Assembly (NCBI RefSeq): GCF_003173055.1
Contig: NZ_QGLF01000005.1
Span: forward strand, 186,001 to 250,000
From: Zavarzinia compransoris
GTDB lineage: Bacteria > Pseudomonadota > Alphaproteobacteria > Zavarziniales > Zavarziniaceae
DNA: 64,000 nt
Direction: 5' to 3'
In this document: in pieces, positions 17,136 to 26,641 of the stretch
How the letters are laid out: every line of letters starts with the position of its first letter
Numbering within the stretch: position 1 is the stretch's first letter
Made by a program: the position numbers and the translations under genes
The notes under the pieces: generated by a model
What the model was told of the DNA's origin: nothing
Databases searched by the model: none
Seen by the model: only the letters and a program-made list of their open reading frames with translations

Positions 17136-17173
17136 ATCACCACTATGGTTTAATTTGTGCCCATAATGGTGAT
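17136..17173. promoter_or_regulatory. Inverted-repeat operator at the XRE gene start
   Basis: ATCACCACTATGG (17136-17148) and CCATAATGGTGAT (17161-17173) are a 13-bp inverted repeat with one mismatch and a 12-base AT-rich spacer. It sits immediately upstream of, or overlapping, the start of the XRE regulator, where a repressor would block its own promoter. Confidence 0.55.
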
Positions 17174-17212
17174 TAATCCGTTATCTTTCAACCCCTGCCG
17201 GCGACGGACAGC

Positions 17213-17247
17213 AAAACGCCGCCACCCCTGGTTGGGGCGGCGGCGTT
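17213..17247 (-). terminator. Rho-independent terminator of typA
   Basis: Reading leftwards, a 14-bp GC-rich stem (17234-17247 with 17215-17228, one mismatch, five-base loop) ends in TTTT at 17213-17216, 25 bases after the typA stop. This is a standard intrinsic terminator. Confidence 0.75.
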
Positions 17248-17272
17248 CGAAAGCCGGGCGATTCCGGCGGGC

Positions 17273-19096
17273 TTATGCGCTTTCGGCGGCCCGCGACATG
17301 CGCTTGCGCTCGTTGCTGTCGAGATAGCGCTTGCGCAGGCGGATCGATTTCGGCGTCACCTCGACCAGTTCGTCGTCGCCGAGATAGGCGATGGCCTGTT
17401 CGAGGCTCATCTTCCGCGGCGGCGTGAGGCGGATCGCCTCGTCCTTCGAGGTGGTGCGGATATTGGTCAGTTGCTTGCCCTTGAGCGGGTTCACCTCGAG
17501 GTCGTTGTCGCGGGTATGCTCGCCGATGATCATGCCCTCATAGACTTTGACGCCGGGGTCGATGAACATCGGGCCGCGGTCTTCCAGGTTCCACAGGGCA
17601 TAGGCGACGGATTCGCCGGCCGCGTTCGAGATCAGCACGCCGTTGCGGCGGCCCGGGATCTGGCCCTTGTAGGGGGAATAGGCGTGGAACAGGCGGTTCA
17701 TCAGGCCGGTGCCGCGGGTATCGGTCAGGAACTCGCCGTGATAGCCGATCAGCCCGCGCGACGGGCAGTGGAAGACCAGGCGGGTCTTGCCGCCGCCGGA
17801 CGGGCGCATTTCCTTCAGTTCGCCCTTGCGGATCGAGATCTTCTCGACGACGACGCCGGTGAATTCGTCGTCGACGTCGATCACCACTTCCTCGATCGGC
17901 TCCAGGCGCTGGCCGCCCTCTTCCTTGAACAGCACGCGCGGGCGGCTGATCGAAAGCTCGAAGCCCTCGCGGCGCATCTGTTCGATCAGGATGCCGAGCT
18001 GAAGTTCGCCGCGGCCGGCCACCTCGAAGCTGTCGCCACCCGGGGTGTCGGTGATCTTCAGGGCGACATTGCCTTCCGCCTCGCGCATCAGGCGGTCGCG
18101 GATCACGCGGGACTGCACCTTGCTGCCCTCGGTCCCGGCCAGCGGCGAGTCGTTGATCGAGAAGGTCATGGCCAGGGTCGGCGGGTCGATCGGCTGGGCC
18201 TTCAGCGGCTCGGCCACGTCAAGGGCGCAGATCGTATCGGCGACGGTGGCGGTGGTCAGGCCGGCGATGGCGACGATGTCGCCGGCCGAGGCTTCCTCGA
18301 CCGGCACGCGCTCGATGCCGCGGAAGGCCAGCAGCTTGGACAGGCGGCCCTGTTCCAGCAGTTCGCCGCCGGCGCGCAGCGACTTCACCGGCGCATTCTG
18401 GCGGGCGATGCCGGACTGGATGCGGCCGGTCAGGATGCGGCCGAGGAAGGGATCGCTTTCCAGCGTGGTCGCCAGCATGGTGAAGGGCTGGTCGGTGTCG
18501 TTGATCACGCTCGGCTGCGGGACATGGTCGAGGATCAGGTCGAACAGGGGCGCCAGCGTCTCGCGCGGGTCGTTGATATCGGTGACCGCCCAGCCCTGCT
18601 TGCCCGAGGCATAGAGGATCGGGAAGTCGAGCTGTTCCTCATTGGCGTCCAGCGCGGCGAAAAGGTCGAAGACTTCGTTCAGCACCTCGTCCGGGCGGGC
18701 GTCGGAACGGTCGATCTTGTTGATCAGCACGATCGGGCGCAGGCCCAGGCGCAGCGCCTTGCCGGTGACGAACTTCGTCTGCGGCAGCGGGCCTTCGGCG
18801 GAATCGACGAGGACGACGACGCCGTCGACCATCGAGAGGATGCGCTCCACCTCGCCGCCGAAATCGGCGTGGCCCGGGGTGTCGACGATATTGATGCGGG
18901 TATCCTTCCAGACCACCGAGGTCGGCTTGGCCAGGATGGTGATGCCGCGCTCCTTTTCGAGGTCGTTGCTGTCCATCACCCGTTCCGCCACCAGCTGGTT
19001 GGCGCGGAAGGTACCGGACTGCTTCAGGAGCTGGTCGACGAGGGTGGTCTTGCCATGGTCGACGTGGGCGATGATGGCGATATTGCGGATCTGCAT
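17273..19096 (-). CDS. typA: Ribosome-associated translational GTPase TypA/BipA
   Basis: A 607-residue EF-G-like GTPase that binds the 70S ribosome and helps large-subunit assembly and stress adaptation. G motifs are complete: G1 [11 protein letters not shown]2 RGITIL, G3 DTPGHADF and G4 NKIDR. The later domains carry the family sequence [21 protein letters not shown] and end in the conserved C-terminal block [26 protein letters not shown]. The ATG at 19096 gives the usual family length; codons upstream extend the frame by 18 residues but lack family similarity. Monocistronic, with its own terminator. Confidence 0.96.
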   Translation of the reverse strand: MQIRNIAIIAHVDHGKTTLVDQLLKQSGTFRANQLVAERVMDSNDLEKERGITILAKPTSVVWKDTRINIVDTPGHADFGGEVERILSMVDGVVVLVDSAEGPLPQTKFVTGKALRLGLRPIVLINKIDRSDARPDEVLNEVFDLFAALDANEEQLDFPILYASGKQGWAVTDINDPRETLAPLFDLILDHVPQPSVINDTDQPFTMLATTLESDPFLGRILTGRIQSGIARQNAPVKSLRAGGELLEQGRLSKLLAFRGIERVPVEEASAGDIVAIAGLTTATVADTICALDVAEPLKAQPIDPPTLAMTFSINDSPLAGTEGSKVQSRVIRDRLMREAEGNVALKITDTPGGDSFEVAGRGELQLGILIEQMRREGFELSISRPRVLFKEEGGQRLEPIEEVVIDVDDEFTGVVVEKISIRKGELKEMRPSGGGKTRLVFHCPSRGLIGYHGEFLTDTRGTGLMNRLFHAYSPYKGQIPGRRNGVLISNAAGESVAYALWNLEDRGPMFIDPGVKVYEGMIIGEHTRDNDLEVNPLKGKQLTNIRTTSKDEAIRLTPPRKMSLEQAIAYLGDDELVEVTPKSIRLRKRYLDSNERKRMSRAAESA

Positions 19097-19288
19097 GAAA
19101 CGCGCCTTCCGGGGCACTGGCATCGGGGCCCGGTGCCGCGTCCCCACCATTCGGGGGACCGGAAGCGAAGGGCCGGTAATTCAGGTTATGCCGTCATTCA
19201 AGCGGCGGCGGAGTATAGCCCGAGTTTGTGGCGGTGCAATGAAAACTCCCATGCGCGGACCGCATGGCGGTGTCTTTCGCCGGTGCGG

Positions 19289-20206
19289 TCAGCGGCCCGG
19301 GCCGAAGGTCGGGTCCCGTCGCTCGCCCGGGGCCGGGTCGTCCGGCCCGGCGGCGAAGACGGCGTGGGCGGGCTCTTCCGCAACCGGGGCGGGTTCGACG
19401 GCGGCGGCCTTGCCCCGGCGCAGGCTGGCGGCGAAAAGGGCAAGGGTCAGGGCGAGGCCGGCGGCGACGGCCCAGGCGGCGACCCCTGCCCAGATCGGGC
19501 CGAAGCGCTCCACCCGGGCGAAGCCGGGGTTGCCCTTGTCGTAGGCCAGGGTGACGCGCTCGCCCGGGGCCAGGCTGCCGGCGGGCAGGCCGGTCTCGAC
19601 ATAATCGACGACGACGCCGTCCGCGGTCCGGTAGCGGATGGTGGGGGCGCCGCCCTGGTCGACCGCGACGACCACGCCGCGGCTGCGCGGCCTGGCGTTC
19701 AGGCTGTCGACCACCGCCGTATATTCGCTCCAGGCGACCGAAATCAGGGCGAAGGCGACGGCAAACAGCCCGACGCGGAGCAGCAGCGGCAGGCGGGGCA
19801 TGTCCTCGGGCCGGCGGCGCCGGCTGGTCATCAGGGCGAGGCCGAACACGGCGGCGATCAGCCCGCCGCCGACGGGGACAGCCGCCGGCGCCCATAGGGC
19901 GACCGGCTCGCCGGATTCCGCCAGGTCGGGCCGGCCGGGCGGGTGGATCAGGTGCACGGGCGTGCCGACCGCATCCTTCGGCTGGCGCACCGGCGGCAGC
20001 AGGATGTCGTGGTCCCGGCCGTCGCTGCCCCGGAAGCGCGCCACCGGGGCGGCCGCGCCGTCGGGCGCCGGGTCGTAGCGCAGCAATTCGCCGATCACAT
20101 CCTCGGCGGCCGAGGTGCGCTGCCAGATGGCGATCCCGTCCTGGGCGCCCAGCCAGATGAAGATGCCGCTCGTGATGAACAGCAGGAAACCGAACAGCCG
20201 GATCAT
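19289..20206 (-). CDS. DUF3592 membrane protein (two DUF3592 units)
   Basis: A 305-residue inner-membrane protein. Helices at about residues 3-20, 110-128, 145-162 and 245-265 separate two soluble units. The second (about 165-240) has the DUF3592 pattern: a short beta-rich segment with [19 protein letters not shown] and a G-x-x-V-x-V-x-Y-D-like block ([20 protein letters not shown]). The first unit (25-105) is more divergent. Function unknown. A smaller single-unit paralogue is encoded 51 bases upstream on the same strand. Confidence 0.7.
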   Translation of the reverse strand: MIRLFGFLLFITSGIFIWLGAQDGIAIWQRTSAAEDVIGELLRYDPAPDGAAAPVARFRGSDGRDHDILLPPVRQPKDAVGTPVHLIHPPGRPDLAESGEPVALWAPAAVPVGGGLIAAVFGLALMTSRRRRPEDMPRLPLLLRVGLFAVAFALISVAWSEYTAVVDSLNARPRSRGVVVAVDQGGAPTIRYRTADGVVVDYVETGLPAGSLAPGERVTLAYDKGNPGFARVERFGPIWAGVAAWAVAAGLALTLALFAASLRRGKAAAVEPAPVAEEPAHAVFAAGPDDPAPGERRDPTFGPGR

Positions 20207-20257
20207 GGCCCCAGGGTTACCCGATTTGGCGCGGCGGCGCCATCCTCCTGCTCGACA

Positions 20258-20668
20258 TTATGGGGCCGGGATCAGGGCGGCCGCGACCAGCAGGGCGGCG
20301 CCGATCAGGCTGAAGATCACCGGGATCAGGAAGCGCCGGAACGAGCCTTCGAACACGGCCTTCTCGGGCCGGCGGGGGTCGAAGCGGACCTCGACCGCCT
20401 GCCCGATCCGATAGCCGGACCAATTGGTCTCGACCGTCGCCCTGATCACGATTTTATGGCCCGGGGCGGCTTCGAAGGCGACCACCGGGCGATAGTGGGT
20501 CTGGGGGCGGTTGCCGTCGTGGTCGTAGCTGTCGCGGGTCTCGATCTCGACCACCGTGCCGGCGGCCCGGGCATGGCCGCCGCGGCCCGCCTGGATCTTG
20601 CCGAAGATCAGGCCGATGGCCAGGAACAGCAGGCCGCCGCCGCCGAGAATGAGGGGGAGTGCGGGCAT
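20258..20668 (-). CDS. DUF3592 membrane protein (single unit)
   Basis: A 136-residue protein with one DUF3592 unit between two membrane helices (residues 5-23 and 112-133). The central segment has ARAAGTVVEIETRDSYDHDG, HYRPVVAFEAAPGHKIV and the closing GQAVEVRFDPRRPEKAV typical of the domain. It is the first gene of a two-gene paralogous set with 19289-20206 and follows the Pat gene by 25 bases, so all three may be one transcript. Function unknown. Confidence 0.72.
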   Translation of the reverse strand: MPALPLILGGGGLLFLAIGLIFGKIQAGRGGHARAAGTVVEIETRDSYDHDGNRPQTHYRPVVAFEAAPGHKIVIRATVETNWSGYRIGQAVEVRFDPRRPEKAVFEGSFRRFLIPVIFSLIGAALLVAAALIPAP

Positions 20669-20693
20669 GGCGTCGCCTCCTTTTCGCGTCTGT

Positions 20694-23324
20694 TCACAGC
20701 TTCAGGACGACATGGACCACGTCCGGCTCGCCCGGCGTGGCGTGGACGGTGAAGCCGAGTTCGGTCGCCAGCGCCAGCATGGTGCGGTTCTCGCGCAGGA
20801 CTTCGCCATAGATCTCGCTGAGGCCGCGGTCGCGGCCATAGGCGATCAGCCGGTCCATCAGCAGCCGGCCCAGGCCCCGGCCCACCCGGTCGGAACGGAC
20901 CAGGATGGCGTATTCGCCCTTCACCCCGTCGGGATCGCAGACCAGGCGGCCGGTGCCGAACCAGGGCGCCTCGCCCGGGGGGCCCTCGCCCATCAGGACG
21001 AAGGCCATTTCGCGGTCGTAGTCGATCTGGGTCAGGCGGGCGGCGAAGGTGTGGCTCAATTCCTTCATCGGCGCGAAGAAGCGCAGGCGCAGGTGTTCGG
21101 GATTGACCTTGGCGACGCCGCGGACCAGCGGCACCTCGTCCTCCGGCCGGATCGGGCGCAGCAGGTAATGGTCGCCCATGTCGTCGACCACCGCCTGTTC
21201 CAGGGTTTCCGGATAGGGCCGGATGGCCAGGCGGCCGCTGCCCGGCTTGCTGGGCTCGCCCAGGCGGAAGCGGGCGTCGAGCACGATCACGCCGGACGGA
21301 TCGGCGACCATGGGGTTGATTTCCAGCTCGACGATCTCGGGATGATCGATGGCGATCTGGGCCAGGCGCATCAGCGCCAGTTCGACCGCCTGGGCCTGCA
21401 CCGCCGGCCGGCCCGGGCCTTCGTCCAGCAGGCGGGCGACGCGGGTCCGGGCGATGGCGTGGCGGGCCAGCGCCATGTTCAGGGGCGGCAGGGCGGTGGC
21501 GCGGTCGCGGATCACCTCGCAGGCGGTGCCGCCGTTGCCGAAGACGATGACCGGGCCGAACTGTTCGTCCTCGACGAAGCCGAGCAGCAGTTCGTGGCCG
21601 TCCGGCCGGATCACCATGGGTTCCACGGTGAAGCCGTCGATCCGGGCCTGGGGGGCGCGGGTCATGACCCGGCGCAGCATGAGTTCGGCGGCGCGGCGGA
21701 CATCCTCCGGCTCGTCGAGGCCGAGGGTGACGCCGCCCACCGTCTTCTTGTCGATCGGATCGGTGGTGGCGATCTTCAGGACCACGGTGGCGCCGATCCG
21801 CTTGGCGTGGTCGGCCGCTTCCTGGGGGGTCGCGGCGAAGATCGGCCGCACGGTCGGGAAGCCGTAGGCGGCCAGCAGGCGCAGGGCATCCGGCCCGTGC
21901 ACCCATTCCCGCCCGGCCTGGCGCAATTGCTCGATCTCTTCCGCGACGCCGGCCCGGTCGATGGTGAAATCGGCCGGGATCGAGGGCGGGGTTTCCGCCA
22001 GCAATTCCTGGTTCCGGCGGTATTCGACCATATGCATGATCGCCCGCGCCGCCTGCCGCGGGGTCGAGAAGGTGGGGATGCCCGAGGCGCGCAGCGCGGC
22101 CCGCGCGGCCCTCGCCTCGGTCTCGCCCATGAAGCAGGCGATCAGCCGGGGCTGGCGCCGGGTGCCGAAGCCGCGCAGCGTCGCCTCCACCGCCGACAGG
22201 GCGGACGAGACGGCGGAGGGCGTATGGATCACCAGGATGCCGTCGATGCCCCGGTCCGTGGCCAGGATGGGCAGCAGGTCGGCATAGCGTTCGGGCTGGG
22301 CGTCGGGGCCGATGTCGATCGGGTTCTGGTCGGACTTGAGGCCCGGCACGGTGGCGATCGCCGCCAGCGACGCGCTGGAGAATTCCGCCAGCCGGGCGCC
22401 GCGGTCGAGCAGGTGGTCGCTGGCCAGCAGCCCGGCGCCATAGCCGTTGGCGACGATGGCCAGCCGTTCGCCCATGGCGGCGCCGGGAAAGCCGAGGGTG
22501 GCCGCGGCGTCGAACAATTCCTCGATCGCCTCGACCCGGACGCAGCCGGCGCGGGCCAGCACGGCATCGAAGATCGCGTCGGCATCCGCCAGCCGGCGGA
22601 TCGCGGTGGTCGAGGGCGGCAGCGGGCCGTGGCGCCCGGATTTCAGCACCACCACCGGCTTGGTGCGGGCGGCGGCGCGCAGCGCGGACATGAATTTCCG
22701 CGGCTTGGTGATGGTTTCCAGATACATGATGATGGCGCCGGTCGCATGGTCCAGCGCCAGCCAGTCGAGGATGTCGGCAAGGTCGACGTCGCATTTGGCG
22801 CCGAGCGAGATCGCCCGCGACAGGCCGATGCCGTTGCCCGCCGCCCAGTCGATCAGCGTATCCAGGATGCCGTTCGAATGGGTGATGAAGGCGAGGCGCC
22901 CCGGCTGGGGCAGCACCGGCGAGACCACGGCCTGCAGGCCGATCGCCGGCACCGACAGGTTGAAGGCCCCGGGCCCGACGATGCGCACGCCGTTGCGCCG
23001 TCCGGCCTCGACCATGGCCGGGACCACGGCGGGATCTTCCGGCGGCGCGCCGACCGCCAGCACCACCTTGCAGCCCTTCTTGCCCAACACCTCGATCAGC
23101 GCCGGGGCGCGGTCGAGATCGCCGTTCAGGATCGCGAGGTCCGGCGCTTCCGCCAGCGCCTCGACGGCCTCGATCGTATCCTCGGCCACCAGCAGGCGGC
23201 CGTGGAAAGGGGCGCGGCGCATGCCGTCGGCGACGGCGGCGGCGACGGGATCGCGCGGTTCCGCCGGGCCCAGCAGGGCAACGATCCGCGGATTGAACAA
23301 GTAATCGAGATGGCGCACGGTCAT
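20694..23324 (-). CDS. Pat-type protein lysine acetyltransferase (NDP-forming acyl-CoA synthetase-like + GNAT)
   Basis: An 876-residue fusion. Residues 1-460 form the CoA-binding and succinyl-CoA-ligase-like domains of NDP-forming acyl-CoA synthetases (YLFNPRIVALLGPAEPRDPV; VSPVLPQPGRLAFITHSNG), about 470-700 form an ATP-grasp domain (LRLLAAYGFPTVRPIFAATP), and 725-876 a GNAT domain (YAILVRSDRVGRGLGRLLMD is its acetyl-CoA loop). Proteins of this layout acetylate the catalytic lysine of acetyl- and propionyl-CoA synthetases and switch them off. The ligase half is usually inactive in Pat; whether it is here was not established. A natural target, prpE, lies 15 kb away. Confidence 0.85.
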   Translation of the reverse strand: MTVRHLDYLFNPRIVALLGPAEPRDPVAAAVADGMRRAPFHGRLLVAEDTIEAVEALAEAPDLAILNGDLDRAPALIEVLGKKGCKVVLAVGAPPEDPAVVPAMVEAGRRNGVRIVGPGAFNLSVPAIGLQAVVSPVLPQPGRLAFITHSNGILDTLIDWAAGNGIGLSRAISLGAKCDVDLADILDWLALDHATGAIIMYLETITKPRKFMSALRAAARTKPVVVLKSGRHGPLPPSTTAIRRLADADAIFDAVLARAGCVRVEAIEELFDAAATLGFPGAAMGERLAIVANGYGAGLLASDHLLDRGARLAEFSSASLAAIATVPGLKSDQNPIDIGPDAQPERYADLLPILATDRGIDGILVIHTPSAVSSALSAVEATLRGFGTRRQPRLIACFMGETEARAARAALRASGIPTFSTPRQAARAIMHMVEYRRNQELLAETPPSIPADFTIDRAGVAEEIEQLRQAGREWVHGPDALRLLAAYGFPTVRPIFAATPQEAADHAKRIGATVVLKIATTDPIDKKTVGGVTLGLDEPEDVRRAAELMLRRVMTRAPQARIDGFTVEPMVIRPDGHELLLGFVEDEQFGPVIVFGNGGTACEVIRDRATALPPLNMALARHAIARTRVARLLDEGPGRPAVQAQAVELALMRLAQIAIDHPEIVELEINPMVADPSGVIVLDARFRLGEPSKPGSGRLAIRPYPETLEQAVVDDMGDHYLLRPIRPEDEVPLVRGVAKVNPEHLRLRFFAPMKELSHTFAARLTQIDYDREMAFVLMGEGPPGEAPWFGTGRLVCDPDGVKGEYAILVRSDRVGRGLGRLLMDRLIAYGRDRGLSEIYGEVLRENRTMLALATELGFTVHATPGEPDVVHVVLKL

Positions 23325-23362
23325 GCCCCATCATCACAGAAAGCGGGCCGTTCGTCCCCTGA

Positions 23363-23372
23363 CCAATTGGTG
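23363..23372. promoter_or_regulatory. Palindrome in the divergent pat / quinone-reductase region
   Basis: ACCAATTGGT is a perfect 10-bp palindrome, 39 bases from the pat start and 36 from the oxidoreductase start. GntR- or TetR-type repressors use sites of this form. No -35/-10 pair is convincing around it, so this is tentative. Confidence 0.3.
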
Positions 23373-23407
23373 ACCGCGGCATGACACAGGGAAGAGAGAG
23401 CAAAGGC

Positions 23408-24382
23408 ATGAAGGCGATCGTCGTCACCGGTCTCGGCCAGGGACCGCGCGGGCTGCAGTATCTCGAGGTGGCGGATCCCCTTGCCGGCGCAGGGGAAATC
23501 ACCATTACGGTGCGCGCCGCCGGGGTCAATTTCGCCGACAGCCTGATGCTGGCCGGCAAGTATCAGACGCGCCAGCCGCTGCCCTTCTCGCCCGGTCTCG
23601 AGGTTGCCGGCGTGGTCGAATCGGTGGGGCATGGCGTCGCAGGTTTCAAGCCGGGCGACCGGGTCCTGGCCATTCCGTCCTATGGCGGCTATGCCGAAAA
23701 GGTCGCGGTCGCCGCCGACCGCGCGGTCCCTATCCCGGACGAGATGGATTACGTCACCGCCGCCGGCTTTCCCGTCGCCTATGGCACCTCGCACCTCGGG
23801 TTGTGGCACCGGGCCCGGCTCAAGGCGGGCGAGAGGCTGCTGGTGCTGGGGGCGGCGGGCGGCGTCGGCCTGACCGCGGTCGAGCTCGGCGTCCTGATGG
23901 GGGCGGAAGTGATCGCGGTCGCCAAGGGCGCGGAGAAACTGGCCGTCGCCGCGGCCCAGGGCGCCCATCACCTGATCGATGCCGGCACCGACGACCTGAA
24001 GGCGGCGATCCTGGCGGCCGGCGGCGGGGTCGACGTGATCTATGACCCGGTCGGCGGCGCCCTGTTCGAAGCGGGCCTGAAGGCGGCCAATTTCGAGGCC
24101 CGGGCCCTGATCATCGGCTTCGCCAGCGGCGACGTGCCCCAGATCGCCGCCAACCGCCTTCTGGTGAAGAATGTCGATGTCGTCGGCTTCTGGTGGGGTG
24201 CCTATGCCGACAAGGCGCCGGGCGTGATGGCGGACAGTTTCCGCACCCTGATCGGCTGGTGGCAGGCGGGGCGCCTGCGCCCCCATGTGTCCGACACCCG
24301 GCCGCTGGAACAGGCGGCGGAAGCGCTCGAACTGGTGCTCGAACGGCGTTCCACTGGCAAGGTGGTAATCACGGTCGGCTGA
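23408..24382 (+). CDS. NADPH:quinone oxidoreductase family protein
   Basis: A 324-residue zinc-free medium-chain dehydrogenase/reductase that reduces quinones or enones with NADPH. The GroES-like half has AAGVNFADSLMLAGKYQTRQPLPFSPG, and the Rossmann motif is LGAAGGVGLTAVELGVLMGA with EVIAVAKGAEKLA. No structural-zinc cysteine cluster is seen. The ATG at 23408 follows GAGAGCAAAGG closely, and an in-frame ATG 27 bases earlier lacks a good leader. The gene is divergent from pat and convergent with the glycosyltransferase (4-base gap). The physiological substrate is unknown. Confidence 0.88.
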   Translation: MKAIVVTGLGQGPRGLQYLEVADPLAGAGEITITVRAAGVNFADSLMLAGKYQTRQPLPFSPGLEVAGVVESVGHGVAGFKPGDRVLAIPSYGGYAEKVAVAADRAVPIPDEMDYVTAAGFPVAYGTSHLGLWHRARLKAGERLLVLGAAGGVGLTAVELGVLMGAEVIAVAKGAEKLAVAAAQGAHHLIDAGTDDLKAAILAAGGGVDVIYDPVGGALFEAGLKAANFEARALIIGFASGDVPQIAANRLLVKNVDVVGFWWGAYADKAPGVMADSFRTLIGWWQAGRLRPHVSDTRPLEQAAEALELVLERRSTGKVVITVG

Positions 24383-24386
24383 CGGC

Positions 24387-25523
24387 TCAGGCCGTTTCGC
24401 CTGGTTGATGGGCGGCCGGCTGGCGGGGGCCCGGCTGGTGGGGAATCGCCACCGGCCGGCCGGTGGCGACGGCCTGCGCCGGCCAGTCCTGGCGGAAGGG
24501 GGCGATATTCTCGACGAACTGGGCCGCCGTCGCCCCCCAGGTGAAGCTGAGGGCATGGGCCCGGCAGGCGGCGGGATCGAGGCCCAGGGCCCGCAGGCAG
24601 GCGCTGCGCAGGTCCTCGTCCAGGGCGCCGGTCTCCGGCGTCAGGATGTCGGCCGGGCCCGGCACCGGATAGGCGGCGACCGGCAGGCCGCAGGCCAGCG
24701 CTTCGAGGACGACGAGGCCGAACGTGTCGGTCCGGCTGGGGAAGACGAAGACGTCGCCGGCGCGGAAATGGGCGGTGAGATCGTCGCCGTGGCGCGCCCC
24801 GGCGAAATGGACCTGGGGATAGGCCGCCTTCAGCCGGGCCATTTCCGGCCCGTCGCCGACGACCAGCTTGGAGCCCGGCAGGTCGAGGGCGAGAAAGGCG
24901 TCGATATTCTTCTCGACCGCGAGGCGGCCGACATAGGTGAAGATCGGCCGCGGCAGGTCGGGCAGGATATCCTTGGGGCCGGGCGTGAAACGTTCGAGGT
25001 CCACCCCGCGCGACCATTGGCGCAGGTTGGCGAAGCCGCGCCCCGCCAGTTCCTGGAACAGGGAGCGTGTCGCCACCATCAGCCCGCGCGACGGTGCGTG
25101 GAACCGCCGCATCAGCCGGAAGGTCAGGGCCGCCGGCACGCGGAAGCGCGCTTGGACATATTCGGGAAAGCGCGTGTGATAGGCCGTGGTGAAGGGCAGG
25201 CCGCGCTTCAGGCAGAGACGCCGCGCCGCCCAGCCGAGCGGCCCCTCGGTCGCGATGTGGATGGCGTCGGGCTTGAAGGATGCGATCAGCCGGGCCAGCC
25301 GGCGGCCCGGAAACAGGGCGAGGCGGATTTCCGGATAGGTCGGCATCGGCAGGGTGCGGAACTGGTCCGGGGTCACGAAGCCGACGGTATGGCCCTGGAG
25401 GCTGGCCTCGCGCGCCACCGTATCCAGGGTGCGCACGACGCCGTTCACCTGGGGATACCAGGCGTCGGTGACGATCAGGAGGCGCAAGGGGTGATGGGCG
25501 GGGAAAGGCGAGGGGACGGTCAT
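24387..25523 (-). CDS. GT4-family glycosyltransferase (candidate diacylglycerol glycosyltransferase)
   Basis: A 378-residue GT-B enzyme. The N-terminal motif LLIVTDAWYPQVNGVVRTLD and the C-terminal donor-binding segment FPSRTDTFGLVVLEALACGLPVAAYPVPGPADI, with its catalytic glutamate motif, match the MgtA/SqdX/Agt-like branch that glycosylates diacylglycerol or mannose acceptors. Its start overlaps the stop of the upstream phosphoesterase gene by four bases, so the two are co-translated. In marine and rhizobial alphaproteobacteria a similar pair (plcP-agt) replaces phospholipids by glycolipids when phosphate is scarce. The acceptor is inferred from that context. Confidence 0.78.
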   Translation of the reverse strand: MTVPSPFPAHHPLRLLIVTDAWYPQVNGVVRTLDTVAREASLQGHTVGFVTPDQFRTLPMPTYPEIRLALFPGRRLARLIASFKPDAIHIATEGPLGWAARRLCLKRGLPFTTAYHTRFPEYVQARFRVPAALTFRLMRRFHAPSRGLMVATRSLFQELAGRGFANLRQWSRGVDLERFTPGPKDILPDLPRPIFTYVGRLAVEKNIDAFLALDLPGSKLVVGDGPEMARLKAAYPQVHFAGARHGDDLTAHFRAGDVFVFPSRTDTFGLVVLEALACGLPVAAYPVPGPADILTPETGALDEDLRSACLRALGLDPAACRAHALSFTWGATAAQFVENIAPFRQDWPAQAVATGRPVAIPHQPGPRQPAAHQPGETA

Positions 25524-26485
25524 CCGGCGGTAACGAGCCTGGTTTCGCGGCCGCGCTGGCGGCGGGTCTGGCGCTTCTCGAACTCAGGCGCCCAGCGCAG
25601 GATCTCCATGCGGCCGTCCTGGTGCTCGACCAGGGCGGTGCAGCTTTCGACCCAATCGCCGTCGTTGCAATAGGTAATGCCGTCGATCTCGCGGATCTCG
25701 GCGTGGTGGATGTGGCCGCAGATCACGCCGTCGACATGGTGGCGGCGGGCTTCCTCGGCGACCGCGGTCTCGAAGCTCGAGATGTAATCGACCGCATTCT
25801 TGACCCGGTGCTTCAGATAGGCCGACAGCGACCAATAGGGATAGCCCAGGCGCCGGCGCAGCCGGTTGAACCAGGTGTTCAGGGTCAGCGCGATATTATA
25901 GGCCCAGTCGCCCAGATGGGCGAGCCACTTGGCGTATTTGACGATGCCGTCGAAGGCGTCGCCGTGCAGCACGAACCAGCGCCGGCCGTCCGCCCCGACA
26001 TGGACCGCATCCATGGCCACGGCGACGCCGCCGAAATGCAGGTCGACGTAGTCGCGCGCCGCTTCGTCGTGATTGCCGGGGATATAGATCACGCGGGTGC
26101 CCTTGCGCGCCTTGCGCAGGACTTTCTGGACCACGTCGTTGTGGCTTTGCAGCCAGTACCACGAGCGGCGCAGGCGCCAGCCGTCGATGATGTCGCCGAC
26201 GAGATAGAGGTGGTCGCTTTCCGTATGCTTCAGGAAATCCAGCAGCATCTCGGCCTGGCAGCCGCGGGTGCCGAGGTGGATGTCGGAAATGAAGATGGTG
26301 CGGTAGCGCCGCTTGTCCTTCGGGTTCTCCGCGCCGTCATCGTCGCTGCCGCCATCGTCGTCGTCGGGATCGAGGGTGGCGGGCAAGCCGCCCCCCGGGC
26401 CCGCCAGCGCGCCGGAAAGGGCTTCGGCGGAAAGCGTTTCGGAATCGTGGCGGCGGGTCAGCGCAGGCAGCATCCGTGTCAACAA
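25520..26485 (-). CDS. LpxH/PlcP-like metallophosphoesterase
   Basis: A 321-residue calcineurin-like hydrolase. Metal-binding motifs are complete: FISDIHLGTRG (residues 65-75), YLVGDIIDGW, IPGNHDEAARD, HGDAFD and CGHIHHAEI. These fit UDP-2,3-diacylglucosamine pyrophosphatase LpxH and its relative PlcP, the phospholipase C-like enzyme that degrades phosphatidylcholine to diacylglycerol in phosphate-starved rhizobia. Coupling to a glycosyltransferase and not to lipid A genes favours PlcP. Residues 30-58 are an acidic, Gly/Asp-rich disordered lead, so translation may begin later than the ATG at 26485. Confidence 0.78.
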   Translation of the reverse strand: MLTRMLPALTRRHDSETLSAEALSGALAGPGGGLPATLDPDDDDGGSDDDGAENPKDKRRYRTIFISDIHLGTRGCQAEMLLDFLKHTESDHLYLVGDIIDGWRLRRSWYWLQSHNDVVQKVLRKARKGTRVIYIPGNHDEAARDYVDLHFGGVAVAMDAVHVGADGRRWFVLHGDAFDGIVKYAKWLAHLGDWAYNIALTLNTWFNRLRRRLGYPYWSLSAYLKHRVKNAVDYISSFETAVAEEARRHHVDGVICGHIHHAEIREIDGITYCNDGDWVESCTALVEHQDGRMEILRWAPEFEKRQTRRQRGRETRLVTAG

Positions 26486-26608
26486 AGCGGCACCCTCCCG
26501 TCACAAAAGAGAAGCAAAATATTCGGGCAGCGCGTTGATAGCACAATATCTTGTCGGCGTAGAATAGAGTATTCGAAAACATGGGATGTGTTGCCGTGAA
26601 TACGCAAC

Positions 26609-26637
26609 TTGTGACAATTAAGTGAATATTGTGACAA
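26609..26637. promoter_or_regulatory. Repeated TTGTGACAA boxes between plcP-like and lipid kinase genes
   Basis: TTGTGACAA occurs at 26609-26617 and again at 26629-26637, a 20-base period, just before the kinase start. On the minus strand the same region reads TTGTCAC twice with a weaker TATTCAC between them, 11 bases before the second copy, loosely resembling Pho-box half-sites directed at the phosphoesterase gene. The 156-base region is markedly AT-rich compared with its surroundings. Confidence 0.4.
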
Positions 26638-26641
26638 CGGA

